Shown here: positions 36,524 to 46,689 of the stretch, piece after piece | Position numbering within the stretch: the first letter of the stretch is position 1 | How the letters are laid out: each line of letters begins with the position of its first letter | Source: Gammaproteobacteria bacterium UBA2675 | GTDB lineage: Bacteria > Pseudomonadota > Gammaproteobacteria > Pseudomonadales > Pseudohongiellaceae | Direction of reading: 5' to 3' | Length of the DNA: 64,000 nt | Assembly (NCBI GenBank): GCA_002354805.1 | Contig: DEMH01000009.1 | Span: forward strand, 496,001 to 560,000 | Position numbers and translations under genes: made by a program | The notes under the pieces: model-generated | What the model saw: only the letters and a program-made list of their open reading frames with translations | Databases searched by the model: none | What the model was told of the DNA's origin: nothing

Positions 36524-37225
36524 TCAGTCCAACTGCGCCATGAATCGTCCGGCCCGCGGCTTGAAATTGTGCTGGCTGTCCAGCGAGAAAACCACTGAAC
36601 TGGATCGGCCGACCAGCTGATCCCGCGGTATGAAGCTGTACAGACGGCTGTCTGCACTGTTGTCGCGATTGTCGCCCAGCACAAAGAAATGGTCGGCCGG
36701 GACTTCGGCAGGGCCATAGCTGCGTGTCGACCGGCGTCCGTAGCCATTGGTGATCAGAGCCTGATGCGAGTCATCTACCAGATGCTCAACGATGATGGTG
36801 CCCTCCTGGTCTTCACCGAGTACTTCGTAGTCAACAATGTCGCCATTGAGAACCAGCATGTTGTTGCGCATGTAGATTGTGTCGCCCGGCACACCGATGA
36901 TGCGCTTGACCAGACGCTTGCCGGCTGCCTCAGAGTCAATGATGACGATATCACCGCGCTCGGGATCAGACAGGCTCAGTAGAGAAATATCGGTAAACGG
37001 GATGCGGACGTCGTAGGCAAGTTTGTTTACCCAGACTTTGTCGCCATCCAGCAGCGTGGGCTGCATGGAGCGGCCGGAAATTGAATTGAGATCAGCCACT
37101 GCGCTCTTGAAACAGACAATGGACGCGAGGATCAACAGAAACTTCTTGTTTTCGCGCCAGAAAATGGCAAGGTATCGTTTCATGCAGGCCAGCTTATCCT
37201 TTAGACTTCCGGGGTTATCGGACAT
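36524..37225 (-). CDS. lepB: Signal peptidase I
   Basis: A 233-residue inner-membrane protease that removes signal peptides from exported proteins. The catalytic Ser is S53 in SGRSMQPTL and the general-base Lys K107 in LVKRIIGVPGD; the late box is GDNRDNSADSR. One membrane span (about 28-45) is seen, fewer than in E. coli. It lacks the usual lepA/rnc/era neighbours and precedes gcvT by 78 bp, so it may be a second signal peptidase in the genome. Confidence 0.92.
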   Translation of the reverse strand: MSDNPGSLKDKLACMKRYLAIFWRENKKFLLILASIVCFKSAVADLNSISGRSMQPTLLDGDKVWVNKLAYDVRIPFTDISLLSLSDPERGDIVIIDSEAAGKRLVKRIIGVPGDTIYMRNNMLVLNGDIVDYEVLGEDQEGTIIVEHLVDDSHQALITNGYGRRSTRSYGPAEVPADHFFVLGDNRDNSADSRLYSFIPRDQLVGRSSSVVFSLDSQHNFKPRAGRFMAQLD

Positions 37226-37360
37226 TCAATAAATGCCGTTTCCCAAAGGTAGCCATATCTGAGGAATCGGTCAACCGCCTGCGATGAATCGAGTGTAATC
37301 AGCGGTTCAGGTGCCCGGCAGTGGGTCTGCCGGACAAGAGTGGCTTTCTGAAATACAGGC

Positions 37361-37753
37361 TTACTGCTGGACAATGCCTGTATAAAACAGTGGGCGCGTC
37401 ACAATTACTGCTCCGTCCCGGTCTTTGATGGTCAGATTGCCGTTCAGGGTGCCATCGATATCGATTTCTGCCAGAGACTGGCCAAAGAACAGCTGGCAGA
37501 CAAATCGTTTGGCAGGCGTCTCAACGCAGGTGCCTGTCACCGGTGTTCCGGCAGTCTGGGGAGCAGAGCTGCCCAGTACACCGTTGACCCGAATGTAGCG
37601 CTGGGTGAATGCGACATCCAGCTTGATGCTGTTGTAGCTCTTGTTCTGTACCGTAAACGTATTGACGCCCCAGTCGATGCGCGACTCGGTAGCAGCTGCA
37701 GCAGTGCCGGTCAGGCACAGTAAGGCGATGAAAAACGATGAAAGGTATCGCAT
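37361..37753 (-). CDS. Small secreted protein of unknown function
   Basis: A 130-residue protein with a clear signal peptide (about 1-20, ending TAAAA) and a mature part of about 110 residues rich in beta-strand-like stretches, with two Cys (GTCVETP and FVCQLFF). Not recognised. The frame is open 30 codons upstream, but ATG 37753 starts the signal peptide and has a GGAG ribosome site. It is 135 bp upstream of lepB with an inverted repeat (CCGGCAG/CTGCCGG, 37315-37333) between. Confidence 0.65.
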   Translation of the reverse strand: MRYLSSFFIALLCLTGTAAAATESRIDWGVNTFTVQNKSYNSIKLDVAFTQRYIRVNGVLGSSAPQTAGTPVTGTCVETPAKRFVCQLFFGQSLAEIDIDGTLNGNLTIKDRDGAVIVTRPLFYTGIVQQ

Positions 37754-37899
37754 TCCAGATATCTCCGGGAGGGTTGTTGTGACATGCAGGGTACGGCCGG
37801 TTGGACGCGGCAATACTCTGATCCTGCAATTGACTCCTGTCAATACGACTTAAGTACTGGTCGGCGCTGTTCACGCAGCATGGAGTGGCGTATACTGAG

Positions 37900-37915
37900 C
37901 TGTATGTATACACAG
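37900..37915 (+). promoter_or_regulatory. LexA (SOS) box upstream of lhr
   Basis: CTGT-ATGTATAC-ACAG is an exact CTGT-N8-ACAG match with TA following. It lies just downstream of a likely -10 element TATACT (37891-37896; a weak TGTTCA -35 is spaced 17 bp away) and 82 bp before the lhr start, where a repressor would block transcription. Confidence 0.8.
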
Positions 37916-37996
37916 TAATCAGCGATTGGAAGCCATGCCCGGCACTCAACAGCCAGAGGCGGAAACTGGACAAATTGAAGGCGCACAACCACTGAC

Positions 37997-40900
37997 ATGT
38001 CGACTTCTTCTGTACTTTCAAACTTTCATCCGGCCAGCCGTGCCTGGTTTGCCAGCACTCTGGGCCAGCCGACGCCGGCGCAGGCCGATGCGTGGCCGGC
38101 CATTCAGGCAGGAAAGCACACTCTGATTGCAGCCCCCACCGGTAGTGGTAAAACGCTGGCTGCTTTTTACGCTGTCATTGACCGCATGGTGTGTGAAGCA
38201 CAGCAGAAACCTTTGGTGACTCAGACCCGGGTCATTTATATCTCGCCACTGAAGGCCCTCAGTAATGATATCGAGCGCAATCTCAAGCAGCCGCTGGCGG
38301 GCATTGAGGACGAGCTGTTCCTGCAGGGGGCTCATCCGGCTGACATCCGGATCGCCGTGCGCACCGGTGATACACCGCAGGCCGAGCGACAGAAAATGCT
38401 CAAAAACCCGCCCCACATCCTGGTGACCACTCCCGAATCCGTCTATTTGTTGCTGACCAGTGCGCATGGCCGCAACATGCTGCGCAGTGTCGACACCATT
38501 ATTATCGACGAGATTCACGCCATGCTGGGCGACAAGCGTGGCTCACATCTGGCCCTGTCGCTTGAGCGCCTGCAGGCCCTGACGGGACGCCCGCTGCAGC
38601 GCATCGGCCTGTCCGCTACGCAAAAACCGATGTCGCTGGTCGCCAATTATCTGGTTGGCGCAAGGAGCGGAGAGCCTGCCGCCGCGCCGGTCATCGTGGA
38701 TACAGGGCACCGTCGCACACTGGATATCAATATTGAAGTCCCGGCCTCGCCGTTGACCGCTCTGATGAGCAACGAGGTGTGGGGCGAGTTGTACGAACGG
38801 CTGGTGGAGCTCATTCAACAGCACCGCACAACCCTGGTATTTGTTAACACCAGACGCCTGTCCGAACGTCTGGCGCTGGCGCTGTCTGAGCGACTGGGCG
38901 CCGACAGTCTGTATGGCGAGGCTGGCGCGTCCCTGGTCAGCTCCCACCATGGCAGTATGAGCAAGGAGCGGCGCCATAACGCCGAGCAGCAACTGAAGGC
39001 GGGCAAACTGAAGGTGCTGGTGGCCACTGCATCCATGGAATTGGGCATCGATATTGGTGCTGTGGATCTGGTGGTGCAGTTCTCGTCGCCGCACAGCATT
39101 GCGACATTCCTGCAACGGGTAGGCCGCAGCGGCCACCATGTCGGCGGAACCCCTAAAGGCATTCTGTTTCCGCTGACGCGAGACGACCTGGTGGAATGCA
39201 GCGCTCTGGTGGACAGCGTGCGACGAGGTGAGCTGGACCGCATCATCATGCCTGAGCAGCCATTGGACATCCTGGCGCAGCAGATTGTTGCTGAGCTGGC
39301 GGCGCGGCAGGACGAAGATGTGTCAGCACAGCCGCTGGATGAGCTGTATCAATTGATGACACAGGCCTGGCCTTATCGTGCGCTACCCCGCGAGCAGTTT
39401 GATCAGTTGGTAAAAATGCTGGCAGATGGTTATTCAACCCGACTGGGGCGCCGTGGTGCCTGGCTGCATCTGGATCGTATCAATGGCAGAGCCAGCGCCC
39501 GTCGGGGTGCCCGGCTGACGGCGCTGACCAATGGCGGTGCAATTCCCGACATGTTCGACTATCAGGTGGTGTTGGACCCTGATGACATTGTGGTGGGCTC
39601 ACTCAATGAGGACTTTGCGCTGGAAACCCTGCCCGGGGACATATTTGCGCTGGGCACCCATGCCTGGCAGATGGTACGCGTGGATGGGCTTAAGGTTCGG
39701 GTACGTGACGCGCACGGTCAAAAATCCACTGTACCGTTCTGGCTGGGCGAAGGGCCGGGGCGTACCACCGAGCTGTCTGAAGCGGTATCCAGGCTGCGCG
39801 TAGAGATCGACGAACGGCTGATAGATGATGGGCCGGAGGCGGCCATCCAATGGCTGGTCACAGAGGTCGGGCTGCCGATTTCGGCAGCGTCCCAGGTAGT
39901 CGACTACCTCAGGGCGGGACGAAATGCCCTGGGCATGATGCCGACACGGGACCGCATTGTGATGGAGCGCTTTTTTGACGAAGTGGGTGACATGCATGTT
40001 GTGATACATGCTCCGTTTGGCAGTCGTCTCAACAAGGCCTGGGGGCTGGCGCTGCGCAAACGCTTCTGTCGTACGTTCAACTTTGAGCTGCAGGCTGCTG
40101 CCAACGAAGACAGTATTGTTATCTCGCTGGGTTCTGTACACAGTTTTCCGCTGGACGAAGTGTTCCACTACCTGCACAGTAATTCAGCAACCGATGTGCT
40201 GACCCAGGCCCTGCTGGATGCACCAATGTTTGAAGTACGCTGGCGCTGGAATGCCACACGGTCACTGGCGATTCAGCGCAATCGCAGTGGCAAGCGCGTT
40301 CCGCCGCAGTTTCAGCGCATGGACGCCGAGGACCTGGTGGCTCAGGTGTTTCCGGATCAGATTGCCTGTCAGGAGAACCTCACAGGCAAACGCGATGTGC
40401 CGGATCATCCACTGGTTGTGCAGACCATCAATGACTGTCTGACAGAAGCCATGGACATTGAAGGTTTGCTGGCGCTTTTGCAGCAGATGGAGGCAAGCCA
40501 GGTCGAGCTGGTGGCACTGGACCTGCGCGAACCCTCACCGTTTGCACAGGAAATCATTAACGCCAGCCCCTACGCATTCCTCGATGATGCGCCTTTTGAA
40601 GAGCGCCGCACGCTGGCCATTCGCAATCGAAGCTGGGTGGATCCTGCGGAGTCAGACGCCTACACCCGTCTGGACGAAGCAGCCATTGCGCGCGTCAGGG
40701 ATGAAGCCTGGCCGCTGGTTCGCGATGTTGATGAATTGCACGATGCCCTGTACTGCGCAGGTTTCATGACTTGCGATGAGTTAGGCCGGGTTATTGGTGG
40801 CGATCGCCTGTACCGGCAATTGCTGGAGCAAGGGCGCGTCTGTGCCATAAAGGCGGAAAGCATGCCGGGCGAGCTGTTGATTACGGCAGAAATGCTGCCG

Positions 40901-42481
40901 GTTTTCCGCCAGGTATTCGAGTCGCTGCAGAGCACACCCGAAATTGAGCTGCCGGCAGACATGCTGACAGAGGCCGGGTCTGAAGAAGATGCGATTCAGA
41001 CCATCATTCGGCGTCGGCTGGATGTCCTTGGGCCGGTCACCGCCGCCTGCCTGTCCGACAATAGTGGAATTCCCGTCAATCAGGTAGACATGGCGCTGAT
41101 GGTGCTGGAGCGACAGGGCTTTGCCTTCCGTGGCCGGTTTACACCAGGCAGTGTCGCAAATGACGACCCGGCAACACTGGAGTGGTGTGAACGCCGCCTG
41201 CTGCAGCGCATCCATCGCTACACACTGGACGCTCATCGCGAAGCCATCAAGCCGGTTTCCCTGCAGGCCTACACCTGCTATCTGTTTGAGCATCATGAAC
41301 TTAGGCAACAGACACTGCAGCCGCGGCCGCAACCATTGCCATCAGCGGCGGCTGCGCAGGCCATACTGGAAAGAACCCTGGAGCGTCTTGATGGTGTCGC
41401 AGCACCTGCGGCGGCGTGGGAGGGCGAAATCTTCCCGGCCCGGATGGCGCTGTATGACCCGGGCTGGCTGGATATCCTTTGTACATCGGGTCGGTTGACC
41501 TGGGGGCGTTATTCACCGCCAGCCCAGTTGACCGCGGTCAGAGCCGACAGCCGACGTGCCGCAGGTCCCATCAAGACCACGCCGATTACTCTGTCGTCAC
41601 GTCAGTTGATGTCCAGCTGGCAGCAGTTACACGGCGGCGACTGGCAGGATCAGGCACGTCTCAGCAGCAATGCCGAGCGGGTCCTCGACGACCTGAAACA
41701 GCGTGGCGCCAGCTTTTTTCATGAAATACGACAGCGTACTGGCCTGTTGGCAGCCCAGCTGGAGCAGGCCTTATCTGAGCTTGCTGCGGCTGGCAAGCTG
41801 ACCAGTGATGGCTTTACCGGATTGAGGGCGCTGCTGACCCCTGATGCACGTAAACCATCCACCAAAGGCAGCCAGGGTCGCTCGGGACGCAGCCGGCCAC
41901 GTGGCTACAGTGTCGAAGATGCCGGGCGCTGGTCTTTGCTGTATCCACCCGGTGCAGGCCCGTTGAATGACGAAATGACTGAAGAGCTGATCATGGTATA
42001 TTTACAGCGCTGGGGTGTGATCAGCCGGCAGATTGTGTCACGTGAAAGTGCGGCCCCGGCCTGGCGCGACCTGTTGACAGTGCTGAGGCGACTGGAGTTG
42101 CGTGGCACCTTGCGTGGTGGGCGTTTTATCGAAGGCCTGGGTGGCGAGCAGTTTACGCTGCCAGAGAATGTGGCTCCGCTACGTGAGCAGGCGCGCAAGC
42201 TGAGAGAACGCGACACCTCGGACTGGTCGTCGGCTGACTACTGCAGTCTGGCAGCCACTGATCCGGTGAATCACCTGGCGCTGTTTTTGCCGGAAATGAA
42301 GCTTGCCAGAACCAGTCGCAACCGTGTCCTGTACAAAAACGGTGTACCTGTCGCCGTTCTTGATGGCGCCAAGGTAAAGTTCCTGCGTGAAATACCTGCC
42401 GAACACCAGTGGGCAGTAGAGCAATTATTGCGTCGTCAGGAAATCAATCCGAGGCTGCGATCCTATCTGGCCAGCAGTTGA
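37997..42481 (+). CDS. lhr: Lhr-type ATP-dependent superfamily 2 DNA helicase
   Basis: A 1494-residue helicase, about the size of E. coli Lhr (roughly 1540). Core motifs: Walker A IAAPTGSGKTLAAF (about 48-60), DEIH in IIDEIHAMLG, motif III GLSATQ, motif IV VNTRRLSERLA, and motif VI QRVGRSGHH. The Lhr-specific winged-helix and C-terminal domains follow; IRNRSWVDPAE and the region after about 900 belong to the long C-terminal part. Lhr proteins act on DNA or RNA-DNA hybrids in genome maintenance. A perfect LexA box upstream suggests SOS induction. Confidence 0.95.
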   Translation: MSTSSVLSNFHPASRAWFASTLGQPTPAQADAWPAIQAGKHTLIAAPTGSGKTLAAFYAVIDRMVCEAQQKPLVTQTRVIYISPLKALSNDIERNLKQPLAGIEDELFLQGAHPADIRIAVRTGDTPQAERQKMLKNPPHILVTTPESVYLLLTSAHGRNMLRSVDTIIIDEIHAMLGDKRGSHLALSLERLQALTGRPLQRIGLSATQKPMSLVANYLVGARSGEPAAAPVIVDTGHRRTLDINIEVPASPLTALMSNEVWGELYERLVELIQQHRTTLVFVNTRRLSERLALALSERLGADSLYGEAGASLVSSHHGSMSKERRHNAEQQLKAGKLKVLVATASMELGIDIGAVDLVVQFSSPHSIATFLQRVGRSGHHVGGTPKGILFPLTRDDLVECSALVDSVRRGELDRIIMPEQPLDILAQQIVAELAARQDEDVSAQPLDELYQLMTQAWPYRALPREQFDQLVKMLADGYSTRLGRRGAWLHLDRINGRASARRGARLTALTNGGAIPDMFDYQVVLDPDDIVVGSLNEDFALETLPGDIFALGTHAWQMVRVDGLKVRVRDAHGQKSTVPFWLGEGPGRTTELSEAVSRLRVEIDERLIDDGPEAAIQWLVTEVGLPISAASQVVDYLRAGRNALGMMPTRDRIVMERFFDEVGDMHVVIHAPFGSRLNKAWGLALRKRFCRTFNFELQAAANEDSIVISLGSVHSFPLDEVFHYLHSNSATDVLTQALLDAPMFEVRWRWNATRSLAIQRNRSGKRVPPQFQRMDAEDLVAQVFPDQIACQENLTGKRDVPDHPLVVQTINDCLTEAMDIEGLLALLQQMEASQVELVALDLREPSPFAQEIINASPYAFLDDAPFEERRTLAIRNRSWVDPAESDAYTRLDEAAIARVRDEAWPLVRDVDELHDALYCAGFMTCDELGRVIGGDRLYRQLLEQGRVCAIKAESMPGELLITAEMLPVFRQVFESLQSTPEIELPADMLTEAGSEEDAIQTIIRRRLDVLGPVTAACLSDNSGIPVNQVDMALMVLERQGFAFRGRFTPGSVANDDPATLEWCERRLLQRIHRYTLDAHREAIKPVSLQAYTCYLFEHHELRQQTLQPRPQPLPSAAAAQAILERTLERLDGVAAPAAAWEGEIFPARMALYDPGWLDILCTSGRLTWGRYSPPAQLTAVRADSRRAAGPIKTTPITLSSRQLMSSWQQLHGGDWQDQARLSSNAERVLDDLKQRGASFFHEIRQRTGLLAAQLEQALSELAAAGKLTSDGFTGLRALLTPDARKPSTKGSQGRSGRSRPRGYSVEDAGRWSLLYPPGAGPLNDEMTEELIMVYLQRWGVISRQIVSRESAAPAWRDLLTVLRRLELRGTLRGGRFIEGLGGEQFTLPENVAPLREQARKLRERDTSDWSSADYCSLAATDPVNHLALFLPEMKLARTSRNRVLYKNGVPVAVLDGAKVKFLREIPAEHQWAVEQLLRRQEINPRLRSYLASS

Positions 42482-42554
42482 ATGTAAGTTGCAGGCCAGC
42501 AATGAACCTGGCCTGTAGCGATTGGCAGAACTAAAAAACAAGGAGAACAAGCGC

Positions 42555-45023
42555 ATGTTGTCAGTTACGGAATCCGCGCGCCGCACTTGGCGCACGATTG
42601 GTTTGCTGGTTTGCTGGACGATGGTGGCAGGCTTTGGCTCGCTTGTTCATGCGCAGCCAGAATGGGACGCCGAGACCAGCGAGGCGCTGGACGGTGCAAG
42701 TTTCCACGAAGGTTATTTCGATTATTACTACCAGCCCGCCACCGGGCGGCTGTTTCTGGTGGTTGATCGTCTGAATGAGCACTTCCTTTATGTGAACTCT
42801 TTATCGACCGGTGTTGGGTCGAATGATATCGGTCTGGACCGCGGACAGATTGGTGACACTCGTGTTGTGCAGTTTGAACAGCACGGCAATAAAGTTTTCC
42901 TGAAACATATCAACCTCGATTTCCGCGCCGACTCCGATAGTTTCATGGAGCGTCTGTCAGTTCAGGAGGCATTTGCCGAATCGATTCTGGCTGGCTTTGA
43001 AGTGGTAGACAGTCAGGATGGCGTGGCCCTGATCGACATGACTGACTTTCTGCTCAGTGATGCGCACGGTGTGGTGACGACGTTGCAGAATTCGCAGCAG
43101 GGCAGTTACAGTCTCGACAAAGCGCGCTCTGCCATTTATCTGGAACGGACCAGAAACTTTCCCTTGAACACCGAGTTTGAGGCGCAACTGACCTTTGCTG
43201 GCACCTCGCCCGGCGCCTGGGTACGCTCGGTAACACCGACACCGCAGGCCATAACAGTCAGACAGCATCACTCGTTTGTGCAACTGCCTGACGATGAGTA
43301 CCAGCCGCGTGCCTTCCATCCGGCTTCGGGATTCTGGTCGCGCGGATTTCAGGACTTTGCTGCACCAATCAACGAAGACATGACGCGCCGCTTCATTCCT
43401 CGACATCGTCTGCAGAAGCGCAATCCCGAGGCGGCTGTCAGTGAGCCCGTGACTCCCATTATTTATTATCTGGATCCTGGCGTACCCGAACCGGTACGCA
43501 GTGCATTGCTGGATGGCGCACGATGGTGGAATGCTGCCTTTGAGGCAATTGGCTATGTCGATGCGTTTCAGGTGGAGTTGCTGCCAGAAGATGCCGACCC
43601 CATGGATATTCGCTACAACGTTATTCAGTGGGTACACAGATCCACGCGCGGCTGGTCCTATGGCTCCAGTGTGGTTGACCCCCGCACCGGCGAAATCATC
43701 AAAGGCAAGGTGACACTTGGCTCATTAAGAGTGCGGCAGGATTACCGCATCGCTCAGTCACTGGTTGGCCTGGCATCGGAAGGTTCCGATCAGGCCATAC
43801 AGGAGCTTGCACTGGCCCGGATTCGTCAACTTTCCGCACACGAAGTCGGCCATACGCTGGGCATAGCCCACAACTTTGCGGCCAGTGTTAATGACCGTGC
43901 CTCCGTCATGGACTACCCGCATCCGCTGCTGGATATCACTGATCAGGGCGTACTCGACGCACTGGATGCTTATGATGTCGGTCTTGGTGCCTGGGATTTT
44001 CAGACTATAAAGTATGGTTACTCGGAGTTCGCCAGCGAGGATCAGGAGGCGCAGGGTCTTGCTGCCATTCTCCAGGAGAACAAGGACGCCGGCCTGTTGT
44101 ATATCACCGATCTTGACAGCCGTGCGGCCGGTGGCGCGCATCCCTTGTCGCATATGTGGGACAACGGCGCCGATCCGGTAGCCGAACTGCAACACCTTCT
44201 GGATGTACGCGGATCTGCTCTGCAGCGCTTCAGCGCCGCCAACCTGAAACCTGGTCAGCCTTATGGTGAGCTGGAGGACATTCTTGTTCCCCTGTATCTG
44301 CTGCACCGTTATCAGGTTGAGGCAGTCCATCGACTGGTGGGCGGCACCTACTACGAGTACTCAGTTTATGATGGACAGGTCGCCGAGTCAGAGCAGGTCA
44401 TTCCGGTCGCTGCGGATATGCAGCAGCGTGCTCTGGATGCCTTGTTGCTGACCCTGACGCCAGAGCAACTGATGCTGCCACCCGAGATACTGGCGCTGAT
44501 TCCGCCGCGCCCGCCCGGGTATGGCCGGACCCGCGAAAGTTTTCCACTGCGCACAGCACTTGGCCTGGATTTTCTGAGTATCGCCGAGACCGCAGCGGAC
44601 CACACGGTGAGCGGGATTCTGCAGCCGCAGCGGCTGGCGCGCATAAACAATCTCAACATGCTGGACGACTCGCTGCCCTCTGTCCATGATGTGCTGACCC
44701 GTTTGCTGGAAGCTACGCTTTACCAACAACGCCAGGCTGGTCAGTCAGGCGCCGTGCAACGGGCAGTGGATCACGTCGTCCTTTATCATCTGCTGTCTCT
44801 GGCAGCAGATGACCAGCTTGGCAATCAGGTCAAAGCAGCCATTCACCTGCAGCTGGAAACGCTGGAAGAGTGGCTGGATGATGCGACAGAACAATCCCGC
44901 GATCGTGACTGGCAGGCGCATTATCAATTGAGCCTGGATGCGATTGAGAGCTGGCGTGACAGTGGTGGTGAGACTATGCTGCTGACCGCGCCGCTGGCGA
45001 TGCCACCGGGCGCCCCGATATGA
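42555..45023 (+). CDS. Secreted zinc metalloprotease (DUF5117/DUF4953-type)
   Basis: An 822-residue protein with a signal peptide (about 1-33, ending VHA). It carries the extended zinc motif HEVGHTLGIAHN near residue 430 (HExxHxxGxxH, metzincin-like), followed by SVMDYPHPL, a candidate Met-turn. The N-terminal domain (YYQPATGRLFLVVDRL) and the C-terminal helical domain match large predicted metalloproteases with DUF5117/DUF4953 domains. The frame starts at a TTG 33 bp upstream, but ATG 42555 has an AAGGAG ribosome site. It follows lhr by 73 bp; an 8-bp inverted repeat (42492-42515) without a T-run lies between. Confidence 0.85.
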   Translation: MLSVTESARRTWRTIGLLVCWTMVAGFGSLVHAQPEWDAETSEALDGASFHEGYFDYYYQPATGRLFLVVDRLNEHFLYVNSLSTGVGSNDIGLDRGQIGDTRVVQFEQHGNKVFLKHINLDFRADSDSFMERLSVQEAFAESILAGFEVVDSQDGVALIDMTDFLLSDAHGVVTTLQNSQQGSYSLDKARSAIYLERTRNFPLNTEFEAQLTFAGTSPGAWVRSVTPTPQAITVRQHHSFVQLPDDEYQPRAFHPASGFWSRGFQDFAAPINEDMTRRFIPRHRLQKRNPEAAVSEPVTPIIYYLDPGVPEPVRSALLDGARWWNAAFEAIGYVDAFQVELLPEDADPMDIRYNVIQWVHRSTRGWSYGSSVVDPRTGEIIKGKVTLGSLRVRQDYRIAQSLVGLASEGSDQAIQELALARIRQLSAHEVGHTLGIAHNFAASVNDRASVMDYPHPLLDITDQGVLDALDAYDVGLGAWDFQTIKYGYSEFASEDQEAQGLAAILQENKDAGLLYITDLDSRAAGGAHPLSHMWDNGADPVAELQHLLDVRGSALQRFSAANLKPGQPYGELEDILVPLYLLHRYQVEAVHRLVGGTYYEYSVYDGQVAESEQVIPVAADMQQRALDALLLTLTPEQLMLPPEILALIPPRPPGYGRTRESFPLRTALGLDFLSIAETAADHTVSGILQPQRLARINNLNMLDDSLPSVHDVLTRLLEATLYQQRQAGQSGAVQRAVDHVVLYHLLSLAADDQLGNQVKAAIHLQLETLEEWLDDATEQSRDRDWQAHYQLSLDAIESWRDSGGETMLLTAPLAMPPGAPI

Positions 45024-45164
45024 GATAACATGGTGAGACCGACTTGAGAGAACAGCCTGTGGTCCTGTCACAAGGTGGCTAACAGCCTGCTAAACAACTG
45101 AGCAAGGTAAAACAACAATGAATGTGTCAGTGTTTATTTAATAGCCAGACAGGAGGGTGGCAAG

Positions 45165-45536
45165 ATGAAAAAAATGGTCATCGCAATTATAGCGGCTTAT
45201 GCCGTGTGGACAGTTATCTGGCTGGTGGGCAATGCGACGCTGTTTGCCGATGTGGCGGCGCAGTCTGCAGATGGCACCCCGGTGACGGCAGTCAGCGTGC
45301 TGCTGGGTATTCTATTGCTGAGTATCATCTGTTCGCTGGCCGCCGGGGTGGCTGCCGCCCTACTGGATCGTGCAAACGCGTTTCGGGCAGTGCTGATCAC
45401 TGGCGTGCTGCTGGTACTCACTGGTGTTGGTGTTCAGGCAAGTGTCTGGGCGTTGATGCCTGCGTGGTATCACCTCAGCTTTTTGACTTTGATTGTGCCG
45501 GTTACGCTTCTGGGTGCCCGGCTGGTAAGTGGCTAA
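45165..45536 (+). CDS. Small four-helix membrane protein
   Basis: A 123-residue, very hydrophobic protein with four predicted membrane spans (about 3-25, 42-64, 72-92, 98-120) and almost no polar loops. Not recognised. An AGGAGGG ribosome site lies about 8 bp before the ATG. It sits 26 bp upstream of the FAH-family gene and may be cotranscribed. Confidence 0.65.
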   Translation: MKKMVIAIIAAYAVWTVIWLVGNATLFADVAAQSADGTPVTAVSVLLGILLLSIICSLAAGVAAALLDRANAFRAVLITGVLLVLTGVGVQASVWALMPAWYHLSFLTLIVPVTLLGARLVSG

Positions 45537-45562
45537 AGTGCCGCCGAGTGAGAGAATAAGAA

Positions 45563-46246
45563 ATGAAAAATCTGTTTGACCTGGCCCCACCCTCATTGCC
45601 CATCGTTGACAGCGATATCCGCTTCCCCGTGAATCGCGTTTTTTGCGTTGGTCGCAATTACGCCGACCATGCCCGGGAAATGGGCGCAGATCCCAGTCGT
45701 GAGGCTCCGTTCTTTTTCAGTAAACCTGCCTGTGCAGTCTGGACGCCTGATGGCGAAGTGCCTTATCCCCCGCGAACCCGGGATCTGCATCACGAGGGAG
45801 AGCTGGTGGTTGCGCTGCGGCAGGGAGGTAGCCGACTGTCACTCCCTCAGGCGCAGGCCGCCGTTTATGGTTATGCCGTCGGCGTCGATTTTACGCGACG
45901 TGATTTGCAGGCAGAGGCCAAATCAAAGGGTAGACCCTGGGATGTCGCCAAGGGCTTCGACGCCTCTGGTCCGGTGTCGCCAATAACGCCTGTCAGTGAC
46001 ACGGGCTGGCTGGAAAAGGGGACGATCCGGTTGTCTGTCAATGGCCAACTGCGCCAGCAGGGCGACCTGGCAGACATGATATGGAAAGTCGATGAAATCA
46101 TTGTTGAACTGTCGACGCTGTTTACTCTGCAGCCCGGTGATCTTATTTTCACTGGAACACCCGCTGGTGTCAGCGCAGTGCTGCCTGGCGATCAGGTTGA
46201 AGTGACGATTGATGGGCTGCCGGAACTGGCGTTCAGGATGGTGTAG
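45563..46246 (+). CDS. Fumarylacetoacetate hydrolase-family enzyme (YcgM/FAHD1-like)
   Basis: A 227-residue enzyme of the FAH fold. Motifs: CVGRNYADHAREMG, the metal-binding LHHEGELVVAL (Glu pair), VDFTRRDLQ and the late IFTGTPAGVSAV. Relatives hydrolyse acylpyruvates or decarboxylate oxaloacetate; the exact substrate cannot be set. Its 3' end overlaps the convergent ruvX by 14 bp. Confidence 0.9.
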   Translation: MKNLFDLAPPSLPIVDSDIRFPVNRVFCVGRNYADHAREMGADPSREAPFFFSKPACAVWTPDGEVPYPPRTRDLHHEGELVVALRQGGSRLSLPQAQAAVYGYAVGVDFTRRDLQAEAKSKGRPWDVAKGFDASGPVSPITPVSDTGWLEKGTIRLSVNGQLRQQGDLADMIWKVDEIIVELSTLFTLQPGDLIFTGTPAGVSAVLPGDQVEVTIDGLPELAFRMV

Positions 46247-46685
46247 CGGGTGATACGGCTGGCAATCCGGCCAGCCAGCTCTCCACGATCAGGCGCGCGG
46301 CAATACTGTCGACAGCATCGTCACGATTGCCTCGCAGTATTTCACCCCGGGCGACGAAGGATGTCAGCCGCTCGTCAATCCCAAAGCAGGGTTTGTGCAG
46401 CTGCCCTTCCAGGCGTTTGCCAAATTTGCGTGCCCGCAGCAGCAGATCACTCTCGGAATCATCCATGTTATAGGGCAGTCCTACCACAAATACATCGGGC
46501 TGCCAGCGCGTCACCAAAGCCCGCAGCATGTCCCAGTCAGGGATACCATCGCGGGCGGGAATGATGGGCAGGGCCTGCGCAGTCCCCGTCAGTGACTGGC
46601 CGACAGCGGCGCCGATACGTTTGGTGCCAAAGTCAAAACCCAGGACTGTCAGGTGTTTCTGGACGCGAGAGGGGTAGCTGTCCAT
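46233..46685 (-). CDS. ruvX: RuvX/YqgF Holliday junction resolvase-like nuclease
   Basis: A 150-residue RNase H-fold protein. Motifs: LGFDFGTKRIGAAVG, VVGLPYNMDDSES, GIDERLTSFVA and DAVDSIAA, which carry the conserved acidic residues. The family takes part in pre-16S rRNA processing and possibly recombination. It follows yqgE by 4 bp; the usual downstream pyrR/pyrB genes are absent here. Confidence 0.96.
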   Translation of the reverse strand: MDSYPSRVQKHLTVLGFDFGTKRIGAAVGQSLTGTAQALPIIPARDGIPDWDMLRALVTRWQPDVFVVGLPYNMDDSESDLLLRARKFGKRLEGQLHKPCFGIDERLTSFVARGEILRGNRDDAVDSIAARLIVESWLAGLPAVSPATPS

Positions 46686-46689
46686 TGCG

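Noticed and set aside
42492..42515. CAGGCCAG/CTGGCCTG inverted repeat after lhr, as a terminator
   Set aside because: No T-run follows and the next gene is close; it may be a weak RNA hairpin only.
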